Positions 16,209-24,443 of a stretch of 45,142 bases of DNA are shown one piece after another; within the stretch, counting starts at the first letter, position 1; each line of letters starts with the position of its first letter. This DNA is from Anaerolineales bacterium (GTDB lineage Bacteria > Chloroflexota > Anaerolineae > Anaerolineales > RBG-16-64-43): the NCBI GenBank assembly GCA_016932475.1, contig JAFGCU010000107.1, positions 1 through 45,142 of the forward strand, in the 5' to 3' direction. The notes under the pieces are model-generated. The model was not told the origin of the DNA. It was given only the letters and a program-made list of their open reading frames with translations, and did no database searches. The position numbers were made by a program, and so were the translations under genes.

Positions 16209-16254
16209 GTTTTTACGACCGACGCGGTCTTAAGACCGCGTCGGTCGTAAAAAC
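16209..16254. terminator. 46-bp perfect palindrome, likely bidirectional terminator
   Basis: Positions 16209-16231 and 16232-16254 are exact reverse complements, with T-run and A-run at the outer ends of the stem and CTTAAG at the centre. It separates the relic/tsaD transcript from the thiamine promoter. Rather than a loop it has a fully paired centre, so the RNA would form a stem with a tight turn. Confidence 0.75.
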
Positions 16255-16256
16255 GC

Positions 16257-16509
16257 GCAATCCGTCGCGAAAGATACTTTGGGTCGCCGAACTCCCAATC
16301 CTTCCATGCCATAAATGCCCTTTCGGCTGGAATCGTCCTTGGTGGTCCGCTCCGGATTCAAGCGCCCGGATCATCCGCAGGAAGCGCGGATCTTCCCGGG
16401 CCGGCCCGTAATGGGAAAGCCGCCTCCGGCACCATGAATGCCGCATCATCCTGTCCCGCGGCAATACCTTGATTCCGGAATTTGTATTCGGATACCGAAA
16501 TACAATCAT
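16257..16509 (-). pseudogene. Frameshifted 3' relic of an uncharacterised gene
   Basis: Read on the minus strand, 16509 to about 16322 encodes a stretch including DPRFLRMIRALESGADHQGRF. At an AAAGGG run near 16318-16323 the reading frame shifts. In the other frame the text continues as AFMAWKDWEFGDPKYLSRRIARF. The combined pattern resembles the C-terminal tail of long hypothetical proteins common in Chloroflexota (a DPRF...LxxxxDxQGRW...WKxWxFG tail, sometimes linked to terpene-cyclase-like folds). The upstream body of such a gene is absent, so this looks like a decayed fragment. It lies between tsaD and the palindrome. Positions 16510-16687 show nothing else. Confidence 0.55.
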
Positions 16510-16687
16510 GGGGAAATTTCCATCAGATCAACTTAAAAATAATACAGTAAAAATGATTGTGTGATTGATTTTTTCGAAAAGTGCGCGGAGAATTCCGGAT
16601 TCCAATGTAATTTCTTTGCGCCCTTTGGGTCGCCGCGGTGAGATTTGATTTTCCCCAGGACACTTTCCGGTGATCAGAAGTTAAGCA

Positions 16688-17743
16688 TTAATTCTGCACC
16701 AGCTCCAAATCCGGACTCACATCCATGTTCAACGCCGATCGCTGCCCGGCTTGAAAACGGAAATAGCCGGCGGCGGCGACCATCGCCGCGTTATCGGTGC
16801 ACAATTCGAGCGGCGGCGTTCGCACCGGGCATGGCGCCAGCTTCTGCAGCGCAGTCCGCAACTCCTGGTTGGCCGATACGCCGCCCGCCACCAGGATCTC
16901 CTTCGCGGCGAATTCCCGCGCGGCGCGGACGGCTTTCTGCGCCAGCACGTCCACCACCGCCGCCTGAAAGGATGCCGCGAGATTCGGGATGGGCAGGCCG
17001 GGCTCCGGCGGATTTACCCCCGCCGCAAGCGCCGGCTGGTATTTCCGGACTTCGCGCAAGACGGCGGTCTTCAATCCGCTGAAGGAAAAATCCCACGTGT
17101 CTTCCAGCCAGGCGCGCGGGAAGCGGATCGATTCGGGGTCGCCCAACTTGGCGGCCTCCTCGATCGCCGGGCCGCCGGGATACGGCAATCCGAGCAGGCG
17201 CGCGACCTTGTCAAACGCCTCGCCCGCCGCGTCGTCGAGAGTCCCGCCGAGCCGCCGGTAGTCTCCGTGGCCGTGCATCAGGTACAGGTCGCTGTGTCCG
17301 CCGGAAACGATCAGGCACAGCACGGGGAAGGTTTCTTCCTCGTCCCGCCCGAGCCAGAGCGAATAGATGTGCGCTTCCAAATGATGAATGCCCAGGATCG
17401 GAAGGCCCGCCGCCAGCGCCAGCCCCTTGGCCGCGTTCACCCCGACCACCAGCGAACCGGCCAGCCCGGGCCCGCGCGTGACCGCCACCGCGTCGAGTTC
17501 GTCCACGCTCAGGTGGGCTTCTTCAAGCGCGCGCCGGATGGCGGGCTCGATCGTCTCCACATGGCTGCGCGATGCCATTTCCGGAAACACGCCGCCGTAG
17601 CGCGCATGCAGTTCGCTTTGCGAGAGCAGCACATTGGAGAGGATGCGCGTGCCGTCGCCGACGACGGCCGCCCCGGTATCGTCGCAGGATGTTTCGATTC
17701 CGAGCACCCGGATCTCGGGCTTGGCGGATTTGGCGGCGCTCAT
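16688..17743 (-). CDS. tsaD: tRNA N6-adenosine threonylcarbamoyltransferase TsaD
   Basis: TsaD transfers threonylcarbamoyl to A37 of ANN-decoding tRNAs, working with TsaB and TsaE (not in this window). The 351-residue protein has the ASKHA core: GIETSCDDTGAAVV near the N-terminus, FPEMASRSHVE, the metal-binding HLEAH (His121, His125), LIVSGGHSDL, GGTLDDAAGEAFDKVARLLGLPYPGGP and VAGGVSANQELR. The ATG at 17743 overlaps the stop of the upstream peptidase gene as ATGA, so the two are translationally coupled. Confidence 0.96.
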   Translation of the reverse strand: MSAAKSAKPEIRVLGIETSCDDTGAAVVGDGTRILSNVLLSQSELHARYGGVFPEMASRSHVETIEPAIRRALEEAHLSVDELDAVAVTRGPGLAGSLVVGVNAAKGLALAAGLPILGIHHLEAHIYSLWLGRDEEETFPVLCLIVSGGHSDLYLMHGHGDYRRLGGTLDDAAGEAFDKVARLLGLPYPGGPAIEEAAKLGDPESIRFPRAWLEDTWDFSFSGLKTAVLREVRKYQPALAAGVNPPEPGLPIPNLAASFQAAVVDVLAQKAVRAAREFAAKEILVAGGVSANQELRTALQKLAPCPVRTPPLELCTDNAAMVAAAGYFRFQAGQRSALNMDVSPDLELVQN

Positions 17744-19083
17744 CTTGCCTTCTTTCGGGTTCGGGCCGCGGGCTTTTTTACTCGGCCGGCCGCTCGCGCG
17801 CGTTTTCCGCGCGCGGAAGTCTTCTGTTGGCGGGCGGCCCGCCGCCGCGATCCGCCCCGCACCGGGAGAACCAGGTTCAAGGGGTATGGCGCGACCACTT
17901 CCACCGCACCGTCCGGCCGGATCCACACGGTGTTCTCCAGCCGCACGCCCATGCCGCGCTCCGGATAGTACAACCCCGGCTCGATGGTGAACACCGCGCC
18001 CGTCTGAAGCACGTCCCGGTTGGATTCCGCAAACAGGAAGGAGGGCGATTCATGAACGTTCAACCCCAACCCGTGTCCGATCAGGTGCACGTACCCGCGC
18101 TCTGTTTTTGGATCGCTGCGGATCGTCGGATGGCCTTTCGATTCGAACAGAGCGCAGACCGCCGGCTGGATCTCGTTCGCGCGCATCCCGGCGCGGATCC
18201 GCTCCTCCGCGTCCGCATACGCGAGGAGGACCTGGTGGTGCAGGTCTTCCACTTCTTCCGGAGCATAGCCCATGCACCAGGTGCGGGTGACGTCGTAAAA
18301 ATATCCGCCGCCCATTTCGCACGGGAAGAGGTCGAACACGAGCGTCTTCCCCATGCAGACCGGTTCCGCGTCCGTGCCGGTCGAGTGCGGGATCGCGGCG
18401 TCGCGCCCCTGTGCGAAGATGGTCCCTTCCGGAGCCTCGGCGCCGTGCCCGGCCAGAGCGCGCCGGATGAAGGCTTTCACCTCGCCGATCGTGAGCGTTT
18501 TGCCGCCGCGCCCGACGAGCACTTCTCCCCGCGCCGAATGCGAAGAAAGAAATTCGGCCGTTTCCCCGATTACCGCCGTGGAAACCTTGCCGATCGACCG
18601 GATCCGGTCGATCTCGTCCGGGCTCTTCGTGGAGCGCGCCCGCATCAGGACCGGGTCTTCTCCTTCGGAAACGAGCTGGATATCCGGCGCCTGGGAGGGC
18701 AGCGCGGCGAGCATGGCATACATCGAGGATAGTTCCACATTGCCCCCGATCGCTACGCGTCCGCGGATGCCCATCTCCCGGAATATCCGCGCCATGCGGA
18801 TCGCTCCGGCTCTGGCCGCGTTCCCTCCCGCTTCCTTCAGGATTTCCTCGGGATTGAACTCGCTTAGGTTGCGGCAGCGTAATCCGGTCCGCGCCGCCTC
18901 CTCCCGCTCCATCGGGTAATGAAAAAGCACCGGAGGTTCACCCTGTTTTTTAATTAAATCCGCGCGGGTGATATTGGCCACGCCCGTGAAATAGACCATG
19001 GCCGGATTATGGTTGGCCGGTCCCGTAATCCACATGGCATCCAGGCCGCGTTCCTGCATCAGGCGATCCAGATCTTGTTTCAT
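17740..19083 (-). CDS. M24 family Xaa-Pro peptidase with basic C-terminal tail
   Basis: A 447-residue metallopeptidase of the pita-bread fold that removes residues next to proline. The N-terminal creatinase-like domain covers about 1-165. The catalytic half keeps the five metal ligands: two Asp in VFDLFPCEMGGGYFYDVTRTW, His in HLIGHGLGLNVHES, Glu in TIEPGLYYPE and Glu in VRLENTV. The last 38 or so residues are very rich in Arg, Lys and Ala, unlike normal family members, and could bind nucleic acid or the membrane. A perfect -10 (TATAAT, minus strand, 19158-19153) lies about 70 bases upstream. It is coupled to tsaD. Confidence 0.92.
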   Translation of the reverse strand: MKQDLDRLMQERGLDAMWITGPANHNPAMVYFTGVANITRADLIKKQGEPPVLFHYPMEREEAARTGLRCRNLSEFNPEEILKEAGGNAARAGAIRMARIFREMGIRGRVAIGGNVELSSMYAMLAALPSQAPDIQLVSEGEDPVLMRARSTKSPDEIDRIRSIGKVSTAVIGETAEFLSSHSARGEVLVGRGGKTLTIGEVKAFIRRALAGHGAEAPEGTIFAQGRDAAIPHSTGTDAEPVCMGKTLVFDLFPCEMGGGYFYDVTRTWCMGYAPEEVEDLHHQVLLAYADAEERIRAGMRANEIQPAVCALFESKGHPTIRSDPKTERGYVHLIGHGLGLNVHESPSFLFAESNRDVLQTGAVFTIEPGLYYPERGMGVRLENTVWIRPDGAVEVVAPYPLNLVLPVRGGSRRRAARQQKTSARGKRARAAGRVKKPAARTRKKAR

Positions 19084-19258
19084 GGCCCACCCCGTATATT
19101 TCGGATTAATTCAATGTAATGCCTTACGGTCCCGCCCGTTTTCCCATTAAAGATTATAGCAGTGGTGCGTTGGAATGGAGGCGGGCATGGTCGGCTTCTT
19201 CAGGCGGTTTTTTAGCGTCGGGGACGGCAATCGTGGTATTATGAGGCCGCGAAGACAT

Positions 19259-19600
19259 ATGAGCGCACAACAGAAAATCACCATTATCGAGGGTCCACCG
19301 CCCGTTTTTGAGGATCCGGGTGCGGCATGGCCCGCCAGTCTGGGGGACAGCATCCGCCCTTATCGTTCCGCCTTGACGCGGATGCGCACGTTTAACGGAC
19401 CGGCGCTGGTCGAACGCTGCTACCATGCCTGGAAAAAACGGGAGCCGATTGTGCTCGAGTTCCGCGCCCCCGACGGCCGGATCACCCAGGCCCCCATTCA
19501 AGCCGCCCGGTACGTCCCCACGGCGGAAGGGCAGCTGCTGATGCTCTGGGTGCGGCTCGATCCGGAGGAAGTGGAGACCGAGCGCGACTCCGGGGATTGA
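19259..19600 (+). CDS. Hypothetical protein, 113 aa
   Basis: A soluble protein of 113 residues with a conserved-looking start (ITIIEGPPPVFE) and a core containing RTFNGPALVERCYHAW, IVLEFRAPDG and LLMLWVRLD. I have the impression of a family restricted to Chloroflexota, but no function is known. The ATG at 19259 is preferred because upstream in-frame starts (19175) would cover the divergent promoter region. It ends eight bases before the next gene, suggesting one transcript. Confidence 0.65.
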   Translation: MSAQQKITIIEGPPPVFEDPGAAWPASLGDSIRPYRSALTRMRTFNGPALVERCYHAWKKREPIVLEFRAPDGRITQAPIQAARYVPTAEGQLLMLWVRLDPEEVETERDSGD

Positions 19601-19608
19601 GAGGTTGC

Positions 19609-20103
19609 ATGCACTACGGTCCAACGAGTTCCGAGATCGACTCCACCCGTTACCCCGAACTCCGCAAGTGGGTGGTTGGATGCCTCTCCGGGCACAAAAA
19701 ACCAAACGAAATCATTTTTCAATTATGCCGCCGGACGGGCTGGGATTGGGGCCAGGCCAAGAAGTTCGTGGAACAGGTCGTCGAGATGGACCAGAAACAA
19801 GTCCATCAGAAGCGGATGCCGCTGCTGCTGTTTTTCGGCGTCCTTTTAATTGTTAGCGGGGCAATTTCCTTCATATCCGCTTTTTACGACATGACTGCGG
19901 TTCTTTCGACTCTAGAACCTCCCCTGGACGCTCAAAAAATCGTCAATGCGGCGCTCATGTCCCGGTCTATTTATTTGATGCTTCTCAAATTGTTTTACGG
20001 ATTGCTCGGGGTCATCGGCGGAAGCTACGGGACCTTAAGCGCTGTGAAAGCCGCGATGACCGGCGAAGGGGATGACCTGCTTAAAAGCGAAACCCAGCCT
20101 TAG
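19609..20103 (+). CDS. Hypothetical two-helix membrane protein
   Basis: A 164-residue protein. The N-terminal 65 residues are soluble and Trp-rich (KWVVGCLSGHKKPNEIIFQLCRRTGWDWGQAKKFVEQVV), resembling a small helical domain. Two membrane helices follow (about 72-92 and 125-145). GAGAGG 6 bases ahead supports the ATG at 19609; a TTG at 19597 is possible. The function is unknown. It belongs to the 19.2-20.7 kb cluster of small proteins. Confidence 0.6.
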   Translation: MHYGPTSSEIDSTRYPELRKWVVGCLSGHKKPNEIIFQLCRRTGWDWGQAKKFVEQVVEMDQKQVHQKRMPLLLFFGVLLIVSGAISFISAFYDMTAVLSTLEPPLDAQKIVNAALMSRSIYLMLLKLFYGLLGVIGGSYGTLSAVKAAMTGEGDDLLKSETQP

Positions 20104-20209
20104 CGCGCAGCAGCGCCGCAATCTCGATCGCGCAGGCGTTTGGAAACCATTCCGTCATCCGCAGTTTGAAAATCCGTCGATGTCCGGAAATCCACCAAGG
20201 AGGAGTTCA

Positions 20210-20725
20210 ATGAATACCAAGTCCATGCTTCTGGCCGGGGGACTGGCGGGGATTGCAATGGGCGTCCTCGCCGCAATACCATTAATCGGCATTCTAAGTT
20301 CGTGTTGTTGTCTCTGGGCGGGCCTTTGGGGCGCCGGCATCCTGGCCGTTTGGATCTACCGCCTCAGCAATAAAACCCAGCCAAGCCTGACCGTCGGCCA
20401 GGGAGTGCTGTTGGGATTGGGCGCAGGCCTGGTCGGCGCGGTGATTGTTTCGATCTTCGGCGCCATCTCCAGCGTCCTCTTCAGCGGCTCCTCCGCCGCC
20501 CAGTACACTCAGATGATTGAGCAGATGGAAAGCATGGGCACGGAAATCCCCGCGGAATACGCTCAGATACTCGAGCAGTATTCCTCCGCCGCCGGCAACA
20601 TATTGGTCAGCACGCTTTGCAACTTCTTCGTCTTCCCGCTTTTCGGCATGATCGGCGGCCTGATCGGCACGGCTCTGATCTGGAAAAATAACGCGCCCGC
20701 GGCTCAACCGCCGGCGGTTCAGTAG
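20210..20725 (+). CDS. Hypothetical four-helix membrane protein
   Basis: A 171-residue membrane protein with Gly/Ala-rich helices, a CCC cluster (LSSCCCLWAGLWGAG), a Gly-rich GQGVLLGLGAGLVGAV helix and a polar insert rich in Met/Gln (QYTQMIEQMESMG). Such DUF-like membrane proteins are frequent in Anaerolineae; function unknown. AAGGAGG 6 bases upstream selects the ATG at 20210. A strong terminator follows. Confidence 0.65.
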   Translation: MNTKSMLLAGGLAGIAMGVLAAIPLIGILSSCCCLWAGLWGAGILAVWIYRLSNKTQPSLTVGQGVLLGLGAGLVGAVIVSIFGAISSVLFSGSSAAQYTQMIEQMESMGTEIPAEYAQILEQYSSAAGNILVSTLCNFFVFPLFGMIGGLIGTALIWKNNAPAAQPPAVQ

Positions 20726-20737
20726 CCCGCGCTTTGG

Positions 20738-20783
20738 TAAAAAAAAAAGCGACCGGGGTCCGCGCGGACCCCGGTCGCTTTTT
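20738..20783. terminator. Bidirectional intrinsic terminator
   Basis: Perfect 30-bp palindrome (20749-20778, left half GCGACCGGGGTCCGC) flanked by an A-run at 20738-20748 and a T-run at 20779-20783. It ends the plus-strand cluster and can stop the minus-strand gene at 20996. Confidence 0.93.
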
Positions 20784-20995
20784 ATCTACCAGGTCTTTCA
20801 AAAACCTGATCAACAGGTGGCATTGCGAGCGACCCTTCGCTGTCCTCTGGACAGGCTCCGGGAGCAAATCCATCTCCCCCTCGGAAAATGGAGAGGTTCC
20901 TTCACCCGCTTCGGATGGGGGGGCCGGGGTCGCTCCGCCCCCCTGGCCTCGCCACGGGGAGCCGGGGAAACCGCCCGCGGCCGCGGGGCGGGCGA

Positions 20996-21289
20996 TTAAT
21001 CCTCGACGAATTGCCCGCCGTGGATTTCCTTTTCCCGAAGCAGCCGCTGCGGATCGTATTTCAGGATGACTTCGACGGATTGGAAGCAGCGGCCGTTGCC
21101 CTGCAAGACCTTCCGGCATGTGTAGAATTGCAGCGTCCCTTTCGGGTCGTACTCCCCGCTCAGGTCGTTGGCCAGGTTGATCCGGGCGGTGAGGATTTCT
21201 CCGCAGCGGTTGCACTTGACCGATATCGACGACGCCAAAGGCGGACGTCCGCCCGAAAGAGACCCCAATAATTTGTCCAGAAACCCCAT
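20996..21289 (-). CDS. Small zinc-ribbon-like hypothetical protein
   Basis: A 97-residue protein with KCNRCGE (CxxC, about 25-28) and two further Cys in YTCRKVLQGNGRCFQ, which together could bind one zinc ion. An amphipathic N-terminus (MGFLDKLLGSL) might touch the membrane. The ATG at 21289 follows a GGAGG-type site (seen as cctcc at about 21299 on the plus strand). The family is not known to me beyond similar Chloroflexota hypotheticals. Confidence 0.7.
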   Translation of the reverse strand: MGFLDKLLGSLSGGRPPLASSISVKCNRCGEILTARINLANDLSGEYDPKGTLQFYTCRKVLQGNGRCFQSVEVILKYDPQRLLREKEIHGGQFVED

Positions 21290-21582
21290 ACGATTAACCT
21301 CCCATGAATCTCGTCGCTACCCGCCGGCGGCGTGAATGCCGCCGTTTGTCAATTCTACTCCGGGAATACCGTTAAGAGGACCCCGTTCTTCCCGGCGTGC
21401 CGGTACCTCCGCGCTGCGGACGATGCCGCCCGCCATGCCATCCGCCGTCCGGCACGCTGCCGCACCGATGCTTGCCATTCCCACAACCCAAGCTCTCTCC
21501 ATGCCGCGGATCCCCCCTTGTACCATTTGCCCCTTGCGGTGGAACCTCCTCGTTGGGATAATCATGCTGACGGGAGCACCCC

Positions 21583-22977
21583 TTGTCGAAGACACGCACC
21601 GAATTCATCTGCCAGCAATGCGGCTATTCCAGTCCGCGCGGAATGGGCCGCTGTCCGCGTTGCAACGCATGGAACTCGATGGTCGAACAGATGACGGCCG
21701 CCCCCGCGCGCGGGTCCGCAACCGCCGGACCGGTTCTCTCCAAACCCCGCCGCCTGAGGGAAGTCGAAGGCGGAGAAGAAAGCCGTCTTCCGCTTCCGAT
21801 CGAGGAATTCTCCCGCGTCCTGGGCGGGGGCGTGGTTCCCGGCTCGATCGTCCTCATCGGCGGAGATCCCGGCATTGGAAAATCCACCCTGCTCCTGCAG
21901 GCCTCCTGGATCCTGGCCAAATCTTCGGGTCCGGTGTTGTATGTATCCGGCGAGGAATCCGAACGCCAGATGAAAATGCGCGCCGTCCGGCTGGCCGAAG
22001 GGAAGTCCAAAGGCGCGGCGGCGTATCCGGAATCGCTCTTCCTCGTCACGGAAACCCGCTTGGATGCCATCCTCGAGCATGTGCAGGCGCTCTCCCCCCG
22101 GATCCTGGTCATCGATTCGATTCAAACTGTGTACTTGCCGGAATTAACTTCCTCCGCCGGATCCGTCTCGCAGGTCCGGGAGTGCGCCGCCCGTCTGCAG
22201 GCCCTTGCCAAATCCTCCGGCTTGGCGGTGTTCCTGATCGGGCATGTGACCAAGGAGGGTGTCCTCGCCGGACCGCGGGTGCTCGAGCACATCGTCGATA
22301 CGGTCCTGTACCTGGAAGGCGACCGGTTCCAAAGCTACCGCCTGCTGCGGGCGGTGAAGAACCGCTTCGGGGCGGTTTCGGAAGTGGGTGTATTCGAGAT
22401 GCGCGGCGACGGATTGGCCGAGGTTGCCAATCCTTCGGAGGCGTTCCTGGCCGAACGCGCCGCGCAGTCGCCGGGTTCGGCGATCGCCGTGGTAATGGAA
22501 GGCACCCGGCCGCTGCTGATTGAAATCCAGGGGTTGACCAGCCCGGCCGCCTACGGAACCCCGCGCCGCACGCCGAACGGGGTGGACCTGTACCGGTTGC
22601 TGCTGATCGCGGCCGTGCTCACCCGGCGCGCGGGATTGCGGGTCGCGGAGGAGGACATCTTCCTCAACGTGGTCGGCGGCATGCGGATCAACGAACCGGC
22701 GGCGGATCTTGCCATGGCCGTTGCGATCGCGTCGTCGGTGAAGGACCGTCCGGTGGCCGCCGATCTGGTGCTCATCGGCGAGATCGGCCTGTCGGGCGAA
22801 CTCCGCGCCGTGAGCCAGACCAACGCCCGGCTGCGGGAAGCGGCGGCGCTGGGCTTCCGCCGCGCCATCCTCCCCAAGACGGTCCGCCGCGGAGAGGACC
22901 CGCCCGGGGGAATCGAGATCCTCCCCTGCCGAACGCTCCGGGAAGCGATCGAGACGGCGCTGGTGCCGAATGCATAA
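21583..22977 (+). CDS. radA: DNA repair protein RadA
   Basis: RadA is a RecA-like helicase that processes recombination intermediates. The 464-residue protein has the zinc finger (Cys10, Cys13, Cys24, Cys27), Walker A GGDPGIGKST (93-102), Walker B ILVIDSIQT, the family-specific KNRFG (259-263), and a C-terminal Lon-like domain (from about 300, LTSPAAYGTPRR... MRINEPAADLAMAVAIASS). The start is TTG at 21583 with GGGAG just upstream; this keeps the zinc finger complete. It overlaps the carboxypeptidase gene by eight bases. The preceding 290-bp gap shows nothing definite. Confidence 0.96.
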   Translation: MSKTRTEFICQQCGYSSPRGMGRCPRCNAWNSMVEQMTAAPARGSATAGPVLSKPRRLREVEGGEESRLPLPIEEFSRVLGGGVVPGSIVLIGGDPGIGKSTLLLQASWILAKSSGPVLYVSGEESERQMKMRAVRLAEGKSKGAAAYPESLFLVTETRLDAILEHVQALSPRILVIDSIQTVYLPELTSSAGSVSQVRECAARLQALAKSSGLAVFLIGHVTKEGVLAGPRVLEHIVDTVLYLEGDRFQSYRLLRAVKNRFGAVSEVGVFEMRGDGLAEVANPSEAFLAERAAQSPGSAIAVVMEGTRPLLIEIQGLTSPAAYGTPRRTPNGVDLYRLLLIAAVLTRRAGLRVAEEDIFLNVVGGMRINEPAADLAMAVAIASSVKDRPVAADLVLIGEIGLSGELRAVSQTNARLREAAALGFRRAILPKTVRRGEDPPGGIEILPCRTLREAIETALVPNA

Positions 22978-23956
22978 CACCCGGACTCTCAAACAGATTG
23001 CGTTTACGATCTGGGGAATCTGCTTTCTCCTGATCGCGGCGTTCCTGGTGGTGTGGAGCGGTTTGGGGAGCACGCTGGCGGCCGCCATGTTCCCCCCGCC
23101 CACCGCCACCCCGACGGTCACCGCCACCCCGACCCGCACTTCCACATTCACGCGCACCTTCACCCTTACGCCGACGCAAACCCGCACGCCCACCCGCACC
23201 CTGATCCCGTCAAACACGCCCACGGTTACCATCACCCCCACCGACACCCCGCTCCCGTATGCCTCCGGCCCGGTCATCATCGGGCACTCTGTGGAAGGCC
23301 GCCCGATCGAGGTGTACCGTTTCGGTACGGGCCCTTCGGAACGGCTGACCGTTCACGGGATCCACGGCGGAAGCGAATGGAACACGATCGCCCTGGCCGA
23401 TCAGTTGATCAAGGAATTGACCGATCATCCCGAGATGATCCCCGAACAGACGGTGCTGTACATCGTCCGTTCGCTGAATCCGGACGGGGAAGCCAAAGCA
23501 CACGGCCCGGAAGGGCGGGCCAACGCCAACGGCGTGGATTTAAACCGCAACTGGGACGCCTTCTGGCAGGCGAAATGGCCGCTCGACGGCTGCTGGGTGA
23601 TCACCCCCGTATCCGCCGGTCCGTTTCCATTTTCGGAACCGGAGAGCGTCGCGCTCCGGGATTTCATCCTGGAACATCAATTTACTGCGATGATAAATTA
23701 TCACAGCGCGGCGCTTGGAGTTTTCGCCGCCGGGCAGCCCCCCGATCCGGCGTCCGTCCGCCTGGCGAAGGCAATCGCCGCGATATCCCCCTACCAATAT
23801 CCCCCGATCAATACCGGGTGCAAATACACCGGGAACCTCGTCGACTGGGCGGCGTTTCAGGGAATTGCCGCGGTGGATCTTGAATTAATGACCCACACCA
23901 GTACCGATTTCGCCGTGAATTTAAAAGTTCTCGAAATCCTGCTCCACTTCAAATAA
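22970..23956 (+). CDS. Secreted M14 family zinc carboxypeptidase
   Basis: A 328-residue exported enzyme, probably acting on peptides or murein at the cell surface. A hydrophobic signal/anchor spans about 10-35, followed by a Thr/Pro-rich linker (about 43-93) with repeats of the TPTxT type. The catalytic domain has HGIHGGSEWN (zinc His and Glu), RSLNPDGEAKAHGPEGRANANGVDLNRNWD, the third ligand in INYHSA, and the catalytic Glu in AVDLELMTHT. This is MpaA/DD-carboxypeptidase-like. Its start overlaps radA, though the functions are unrelated. Confidence 0.9.
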   Translation: MHNTRTLKQIAFTIWGICFLLIAAFLVVWSGLGSTLAAAMFPPPTATPTVTATPTRTSTFTRTFTLTPTQTRTPTRTLIPSNTPTVTITPTDTPLPYASGPVIIGHSVEGRPIEVYRFGTGPSERLTVHGIHGGSEWNTIALADQLIKELTDHPEMIPEQTVLYIVRSLNPDGEAKAHGPEGRANANGVDLNRNWDAFWQAKWPLDGCWVITPVSAGPFPFSEPESVALRDFILEHQFTAMINYHSAALGVFAAGQPPDPASVRLAKAIAAISPYQYPPINTGCKYTGNLVDWAAFQGIAAVDLELMTHTSTDFAVNLKVLEILLHFK

Positions 23957-24443
23957 AAACCGGCCGTGTCCGAAACCCCGGTCTCTTTTCTTCGGTTGTT
24001 CACTCCCTCCATTTCTTACCAAAAAAGGCACATGGACACGAACAAGGTGTTGAAAAACGCGCGTGACGTCGTTGCGAACGGCCCCTTCGCCGCGCTCAGG
24101 ATGGACGCCGGATGCAAAACCCCGGCCCCGCCGGGATAGGGCTCGCATTGGCACTCTGTTCGTTTTTCAGCAGCCTGCCATGGCTCTACTTGTCCTGCCT
24201 TTCTGTCTTTGCGGTGGAAATAGACGCTCATCAATCAACGCGGGGAACACCGGAACCGGTTCCTCCATTTGAGCCTCCGGGGTCCCTTGCAACTCCGAGC
24301 CCGCCTCCATATTGCACCCGGGCGGAATTTCGCCGATAATCCACTTCCATATGGTTGCGGCCACCGGCTGAGATCCGCGGGATGCGGGCGGGTTCATAAT
24401 CTCGGCCGGCCGCCTGGCCGGATGACCCTTACGGGAGCGGCGG
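23957..24443. other. Intergenic region, degenerate repeats, no gene
   Basis: No gene or RNA is supported in these 487 bp. A stretch at about 24070-24110 (ccccttcgccgcgctcaggatgga) resembles the 'cttcgctcaggatga' repeat words also seen at 26640-26665. Short open frames exist on both strands but have no recognisable domains. Confidence 0.45.

Noticed and set aside
16751-17968. 405-codon plus-strand open frame opposite tsaD
   Set aside because: Antisense shadow of tsaD and the peptidase tail; no family resemblance.
23095-23255. Apparent tandem ACC/CCC-rich repeats in the carboxypeptidase gene
   Set aside because: They encode a Thr/Pro-rich extracellular linker; codon-level repetition, not a separate DNA element or CRISPR array.
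23957-24443. Possible structured RNA in the gap before the histidine kinase
   Set aside because: I looked for SRP RNA, 6S RNA and tRNA features and found none; only degenerate repeat words are visible.
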